From assembly GCA_001275005.1 (NCBI GenBank), contig JWZX01002895.1, positions 1-23,135 on the forward strand: DNA of 23,135 nt. The letters are read 5' to 3'. Within the stretch, counting starts at the first letter, position 1, and each line of letters starts with the position of its first letter. This DNA is from Chrysochromulina tobinii. Taxonomy: Eukaryota > Haptophyta > Prymnesiales > Chrysochromulinaceae. This document shows, piece after piece, positions 18,940 to 23,135 of the stretch. Made by a program: the position numbers and the translations under genes. Below the pieces are notes generated by a model. The model made no database searches. It saw nothing but the letters and a program-made list of their open reading frames with translations, and had not been told where the DNA came from.

Positions 18940-19573
18940 AGCGCCCGGCTTCTGAAGGTACAATCATGGAGTGCGAGGTGGCGTGCGGAGAGATGGAACA
19001 GCCGTTGTGTAGTGCGGCGTGCGGAGAGAGATACCAAGTTGGCCATGATTCGAGAGAACATCTGGGGTGAGTGCGTGCGGTGATGCCGCGATGCGGGATC
19101 CGGGACAGTGCGGTGGACTCGCTCTCCGGTGTCTGTACTTCTGCGCGGGGATGTCCATTCTCCGTTGGGGGGACTAAGCGAGTGACGTGCGGCAGGGTTC
19201 GCTCCTCATGGATGTGAGTTAGGGAGAGTGTGCTGAGACTGCGTGTCGATCCACGATCGTCGTGGGTTATGCGTGTGTCACACTGTGAATCAAAGTGACT
19301 GCTGTTGTGTACACGGCGCTCGCCTTGAACTGCAGGCCAAGGAGGACACGTGAAGCTGTGGGCCGGGCGGGTTTCGTGTGATTCCGACACGACGTGGGTC
19401 GGCTCGATCAGCTACGATCAGCTAAGTAACCGAAGACGTGAAAGCCGCGAAGCTAGTACGACACCTCGTACGGTCTACAACGTATCGATCCTACTAAACT
19501 AACCGTTTAGACTTAGTTTCCTAGAAGGACATGCTCATGCAGCCTTCGTGCCAGCGTGACGCGCGCAACGTCG
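18940..19573. other. Convergent intergenic region, 3' ends of the giant and HPS5-like genes
   Basis: No gene is seen. It probably holds both 3' UTRs. Visible structure: ggcgtgcggagaga repeated at 18980-18993 and 19016-19029; gatcagcta repeated at 19406-19414 and 19416-19424; inverted repeats gtacga-cacc-tcgtac at 19456-19471, ctaaac-taacc-gtttag at 19494-19510, and the overlapping aaactaa/ttagttt pair at 19496-19519. The hairpins sit near the AT-rich part and may relate to 3'-end formation. Confidence 0.45.
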
Positions 19574-22500
19574 TCAAGCCGGCACCTCGAACGGTAAGTC
19601 GTGCTCGAGGTCGAGCCCGAAGGCCCCCTCGCTCTCGGGCGCCGCCTCGACGGCGCCCACGACGGCGCCCCTCGAGTGCTCGCGCGCGACCGCTCTCAAC
19701 AGCTCGACGTAGCCGCGTGGCGGCAGCGCCTCGGCAAGGCGAGGGGCGCCGCGAAGAACGCCGAGGCACACCGTCGCCGCCTGCGCCTTGAGCATGCCTC
19801 GCAGCACGAGGAGTGTCGCGCGCCCATTCGCGCCCGGGACGGCGCCGGGGAGGGGTCGCGGTGCGCCCGGGACGGCGCCGGGGAGGGGTCGCGGTGCGCC
19901 CGGGACGGCGCCGCGACCCGCCTGCTCGCCCTCGGCGTCGCTGGACTCGCCGCGCTTGCCGCCGCCGCCGCCCGCCGCGGCTGCCACGCTCACGCCGCCG
20001 TGGGCGGCAGTGCGCCGCCTGCGCCGCCGTCGGCGGGCGTCGTCGAGATGTTGAGCGAGACGCAGCATCGCTTGCCACTGCTGCAGCCTCAGCCGCGCGC
20101 CGAGTTGAGCAAGGGCTCTGCCGAGGCACCCGTCGCGCCATCCTGTGGGGAAACCGATGAGTGCGGTCGCCACCAGAGCGAGTGCGGGCTGTGCCGCGCC
20201 CAGCGAACGCATCGCCGCGGCCGCCGCCTCTCGAGACGCCACGTCACGTGCTATTACCTCGCCCTCGCCGCGAGCGGCGGCGGCGCCGCACTGGGCCCTT
20301 TCGCCGTCGTATGCACCGCCATACGCGACGTAGTCGGCCTCGTCATACGCGACGTATTCCGCTTCATTGATGGCGAGTGGGCGTGGCGTCGGCAGCGGCT
20401 GCGATGCCAGCCCGTTGGCGTGCAGTGCGCGGCTGAGCCCTTCATACCAAGTCAAGGGAGTTGCCAAATTAGGAAGCTCCCCATCGAAAAGCGCCGCCAC
20501 CGTCGCCTTCGCCTTCGCCGCGGGCGCAACGGCCGCGTCCCCTCCCGTAGCGAGGCGCCGTGGTGAGCGCATGCATGCAAGGACGTCAGGCGCAACGGCC
20601 GCGTCCCCTCCCGCCGCCGCCGGAGCCGCGCAGTCCATCGCCGCCGCGGCCATGCCTGCCACGTCTGCCCTGGCCTCGTCCGCCGCCTCGATCGAGATCT
20701 CGCGCTCGGAGATCTCGAGCTCGGCGATCTCGATCTCGCGCACCACTGCCACCTCGCGCGCGCTCGACACGGCGCGGCGGCCGGTGGCGGCGGGCGAGCG
20801 CCGCGCCTCGAGCGCCGTGTCGGGCGAGCGCTGCGCCTCGAGTCGGCGCTGCTCGACACGGCGCTGCAGCTGCTGCAGCACGTGGCTGCTCACCGCCGCG
20901 GGCGCAAAGTCCGCAACGTCCGCAGGCGACGGCGGCGCAACGTCCGCTACGTCCGCAGGCGACGGCAGTTGGAGGCTGGTGGCGACAGTTGCCGTGGCCG
21001 CAGAGGTGGCTACAGTGGCCGTGGCGTCCTCGGGCACACCGACGGGCGCGACGTCCCCCGTCGTGCCCGTCGCGCCAGTGGCAGCGGCGGCGCTATCCTC
21101 GGCTGCGCTGTCGTACAGAGGCGGCTCCGCGGCAGCCTCGTCGAGCGCCGCGTCGAGCGCCGCGTCTTTTGGGTCGCAAGGCTTCTCCGTCTCCTCCGCG
21201 CCACATAAGTCTTCGGGGCGCACGGGCAGCTGCACATGGGAGAGGCGAGGCGCCGTCCCGTGCACGACGGCCAACTGAAGCGACCAGCGCGCGTCGTGCC
21301 GAGCAGCGTCACGCTGCTCGGCCTCGACTAGCCCGAGGCATGCGACGCTGCGGACCGGCGCCTCAAGCGTCACGGCCGCGACCACGGCGACCTGCTGCAC
21401 ATCGACGAGGCACACGCACCCATCGTGGGCGCCGTCTTGGGCGCCCGTGCCCTCGCCCGCGGAGGTCTCCCCCTCGGCATGCAAGTGCCCAGTACGGCGC
21501 TCGGCGTGCAAGTGCCCAGTACGGCGCTCGGCATGCACTTGCCCAGCACGGCGCTCGCCCACGGAGGTCTCTCCCCAAGAAAGAAGCAGCCGCAGACCGC
21601 TCACCACACGCAGCCGCCCGAGTGCGATGGCGTCGTGCTGGGCGAGTGCTATGGCGTCCGCGACGGCGGCGTCGGCGGCGTCGGCGGCGACGGCGGCGAC
21701 GGCGGCGACGGCGGCGTCGGCAGAGGTGGCAGGCGGCGCGGAGAGGCGCAGTGTGGAGAGCACGTTACCCACAGCATCCACAAGCCACAGCCGCCGCCCC
21801 GGCCGCGCCGCCACCAGTATCGCCTCGGGGCTTACCGGTAGCCTGCCTTCGACGAAGCACGCCCCGAAGGCGCCGTTGCGCTTCGCTCTGCCAATCGGGT
21901 GTGGCGGAGGCAGAGAGAGCGGGGGCAGGAGGAGGGCGGCGGCGGCAGCGGCGGCGGTCACGGCCAGGCTCGCGGCAGCCTCCGCCGCGCGCGCCGCCGC
22001 GGTACCGGTAGCCGACGCGGCGACGTGGCTGACCGGTACCGGTACGTGGCTGACCGGTACCGGTACGTGGCTGACCGGTACCGGTACGTGGCTGACCCTG
22101 GCCGCTGAAGACGCAGCCGAGAGCGTCGTCCCGAGCACCCTCGGTCCGGGCAGGTTCAGCAGCAGAGAGCGAGCCCACGTCGACACGAGCACTCGGTCGT
22201 TGCGCACGTCGAGCTGTACGATCGGCGAGCCTTCGGCCGGCAGCAGCGCCAAGGGAGACTGCATCGATCCTCGGCACGTGCCGTCAGGTGCGCCCGAGGT
22301 TACGAGCGACGCGTCGGCAAGTTTTCCGTCGTCTGCGTTGGGCACGAGCCACAACCAGACGGCACCGTCCTCATCGCCACCGAGCAGCCGCAGCGAAGTG
22401 GCACTCAGCCGCCAAGCTAAGCTGCGCGCTGGGCACGTGAGCCGCGCCCGCAGCAAGCAAACGAGCACCACGCCGCCAAGCTGACCCGTGCGCGTCGCCA

Positions 22501-22855
22501 GGGCGGCGCCGAATCGGTATGCCCGCACGCCTCCGCCCTCATCGGCCCATGCAACCAGCTTGCCGTCTTCGCTGAGGCGCACGGCCACTGCCCGCGGTGG
22601 TGACGCTCCGATCTCCTCGTCGTCAGCGAGCATGGCAACGTCGATGAGGCGATGCCAGCTCACAGCTGCGATGACGACGAGCCGAGCAGGTGCGAGCGCG
22701 AGTGCGAGAAGCGCGTGATTCGCATCGAGCGCGACGACGGTGCGGGCATCAATATCGCCGCCTATCAAGGCTTGAAAAGCCGAAAGGGACCGCGATGAGG
22801 ATGGGCTTGGAGAGCCAACCATTTTAGTTGCGAACTCTCGCGTCGTGGTGTTCAT
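19574..22855 (-). CDS. HPS5/TECPR2-like beta-propeller protein
   Basis: A single open frame of 1,093 residues from ATG at 22855. The N-terminal half has WD40-like strands (AVRLSEDGKLVAWAD, LGGDEDGAVWLWL) and the signature of the HPS5/TECPR2 propeller: SPIVQLDVRNDRVLVST (210-226), NGAFGACF (327-334) and AARPGRRLWLVD (349-360), each recognisable in human HPS5. HPS5 is a BLOC-2 subunit for traffic to lysosome-related organelles; TECPR2 works in autophagy and ER export. The C-terminal half is Ala-rich, with an acidic/basic coiled stretch (about 690-760) and an Arg run, and I cannot name a domain. Several in-frame tandem repeats lie in poorly conserved loops. A long Ala/Leu/Pro insert at about 252-322, ending in a pyrimidine-rich stretch and GGCAG, may be an unspliced intron. 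HPS5 versus TECPR2 is not decided. Confidence 0.75.
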   Translation of the reverse strand: MNTTTREFATKMVGSPSPSSSRSLSAFQALIGGDIDARTVVALDANHALLALALAPARLVVIAAVSWHRLIDVAMLADDEEIGASPPRAVAVRLSEDGKLVAWADEGGGVRAYRFGAALATRTGQLGGVVLVCLLRARLTCPARSLAWRLSATSLRLLGGDEDGAVWLWLVPNADDGKLADASLVTSGAPDGTCRGSMQSPLALLPAEGSPIVQLDVRNDRVLVSTWARSLLLNLPGPRVLGTTLSAASSAARVSHVPVPVSHVPVPVSHVPVPVSHVAASATGTAAARAAEAAASLAVTAAAAAAALLLPPLSLPPPHPIGRAKRNGAFGACFVEGRLPVSPEAILVAARPGRRLWLVDAVGNVLSTLRLSAPPATSADAAVAAVAAVAADAADAAVADAIALAQHDAIALGRLRVVSGLRLLLSWGETSVGERRAGQVHAERRTGHLHAERRTGHLHAEGETSAGEGTGAQDGAHDGCVCLVDVQQVAVVAAVTLEAPVRSVACLGLVEAEQRDAARHDARWSLQLAVVHGTAPRLSHVQLPVRPEDLCGAEETEKPCDPKDAALDAALDEAAAEPPLYDSAAEDSAAAATGATGTTGDVAPVGVPEDATATVATSAATATVATSLQLPSPADVADVAPPSPADVADFAPAAVSSHVLQQLQRRVEQRRLEAQRSPDTALEARRSPAATGRRAVSSAREVAVVREIEIAELEISEREISIEAADEARADVAGMAAAAMDCAAPAAAGGDAAVAPDVLACMRSPRRLATGGDAAVAPAAKAKATVAALFDGELPNLATPLTWYEGLSRALHANGLASQPLPTPRPLAINEAEYVAYDEADYVAYGGAYDGERAQCGAAAARGEGEVIARDVASREAAAAAMRSLGAAQPALALVATALIGFPTGWRDGCLGRALAQLGARLRLQQWQAMLRLAQHLDDARRRRRRRRTAAHGGVSVAAAAGGGGGKRGESSDAEGEQAGRGAVPGAPRPLPGAVPGAPRPLPGAVPGANGRATLLVLRGMLKAQAATVCLGVLRGAPRLAEALPPRGYVELLRAVAREHSRGAVVGAVEAAPESEGAFGLDLEHDLPFEVPA
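19831..19912 (-). repeat. 33-base coding tandem repeat, 2.5 units
   Basis: Identical units at 19831-19863 and 19864-19896 with a partial third to 19912. They encode an 11-residue Gly/Pro/Ala/Arg repeat (GAVPGAPRPLP) near the C-terminus of the HPS5-like protein. Perfect identity suggests recent expansion. Confidence 0.95.
20523..20613 (-). repeat. 25-base direct repeat with 66-base period
   Basis: The sequence ggcgcaacggccgcgtcccctcccg occurs at 20523-20547 and 20589-20613, spaced 66 bases (22 codons), so the frame is kept and GGDAAVAP appears twice in the HPS5-like protein. The spacer is not repeated. This is the layout of a direct repeat flanking a short insert, as at the rhomboid introns. 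Confidence 0.85.
21476..21556 (-). repeat. 27-base coding tandem repeat, three units
   Basis: Units at 21476-21502, 21503-21529 and 21530-21556 with few differences. They encode a 9-residue basic repeat (AERRTGHLH type) in the HPS5-like protein, probably a surface loop. Confidence 0.93.
21661..21718 (-). repeat. GC-rich triplet-based tandem run
   Basis: A run of gacggcggc / gtcggcggc units encodes alternating Ala and Asp/Val (AADAAVAAV style) in the HPS5-like protein. It is low-complexity sequence between propeller motifs. Confidence 0.85.
22023..22097 (-). repeat. 21-base tandem repeat, 3.6 units
   Basis: Perfect units of acgtggctgaccggtaccggt at 22023-22043, 22044-22064 and 22065-22085 plus a partial copy to 22097. 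Translated they give VSHVPVP repeats just before the Ala-rich insert between two conserved HPS5-family motifs. Each unit contains the palindrome accggtaccggt. The repeat may be coding or part of an unrecognised intron. Confidence 0.95.
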
Positions 22856-23135
22856 TTATGCGTGAAATCGCCGTGGCCCGGTGACTCGTCCTGAAAGCTT
22901 CGGTGATTTGCTGATTTCATCGCATGTTCAACTTCGCGCCCATGACGACGCCCCAACATTCGCCATTAACGAAACTAGACGAGCCCCGCGGCGCAAAGCG
23001 CCGCGGCGGTGAACTGAAGTCTCTACACGCATCATGATAGGTTCCTAATACAGACACAGTCACATTATCATGACACAGTCACAGGATTTTTGTTCCTGTT
23101 CGCTTACATGTAGAACATGTCCACAGGATAGACAG
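22856..23135. promoter_or_regulatory. Upstream region of the HPS5-like gene
   Basis: No coding sequence is seen. The region lies 5' of the minus-strand HPS5-like gene, so its promoter is expected here by position. It contains a perfect 9-base-pair hairpin at 22986-23006 (ccgcggcgc-aaa-gcgccgcgg) and a 12-base repeat, gacacagtcaca, at 23053-23064 and 23072-23083 in an AT-richer stretch. Confidence 0.4.

Noticed and set aside
20560-22011. 483-codon plus-strand frame opposite the HPS5-like gene
   Set aside because: It is an Arg/Pro/Ala-only composition arising from the Ala-rich coding repeats on the other strand, with no conserved motif.
21447-22484. 345-codon plus-strand frame in the same area
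   Set aside because: It is a shadow of the HPS5-like gene, whose minus-strand frame has recognisable family motifs.

Overview
The window is nuclear DNA from a GC-rich unicellular eukaryote, most likely a microalga. I favour a haptophyte; a pelagophyte or similar lineage is not excluded. The evidence is short GT-AG introns (75 to 227 bases) that carry tandem repeats, very GC-rich and repeat-rich coding exons, large multidomain eukaryotic proteins, and no operon structure or bacterial-type ribosome binding sites. The lineage is inferred from style, not from a marker gene.

Layout. Four protein genes can be supported. (1) 292-4024, minus: a three-exon active-site-complete rhomboid intramembrane protease with a long charged N-terminal tail, a C-terminal PUB domain (a p97/Cdc48-binding fold), a seventh membrane helix and a Cys-rich tail. 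(2) 5120-6688, minus: a three-exon glycosyltransferase family 25 enzyme whose first exon encodes an atypical zinc-finger-like Cys/His motif. (3) 7009-18939, plus: a three-exon giant protein of about 3,874 residues with a P-loop GTPase domain, a very long mostly helical middle, a SecA-type DEAD/helicase motor and a C-terminal von Willebrand A domain with an intact metal site. (4) 19574-22855, minus: an Ala-rich protein whose N-terminal half carries the conserved motifs of the HPS5/TECPR2 beta-propeller family. The GT25 and giant genes are divergent across about 320 bases; the giant gene and the HPS5-like gene are convergent across about 630 bases.

The best candidates for something undescribed are the giant GTPase-SecA-vWA protein, which looks like a cytosolic SecA-derived motor rather than the plastid translocase, and the rhomboid-PUB fusion, which would tie membrane proteolysis directly to the p97 segregase. 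A third is the intron structure: two introns of the rhomboid gene share an identical 18-base 3' end and are bounded by direct repeats, as expected of introner-type (transposon-like) intron gain.

Three of the four genes fit endomembrane biology (rhomboid/p97 quality control, GT25 glycosylation, HPS5-type vesicle trafficking), but in a eukaryote closeness on the chromosome does not by itself show a shared pathway.
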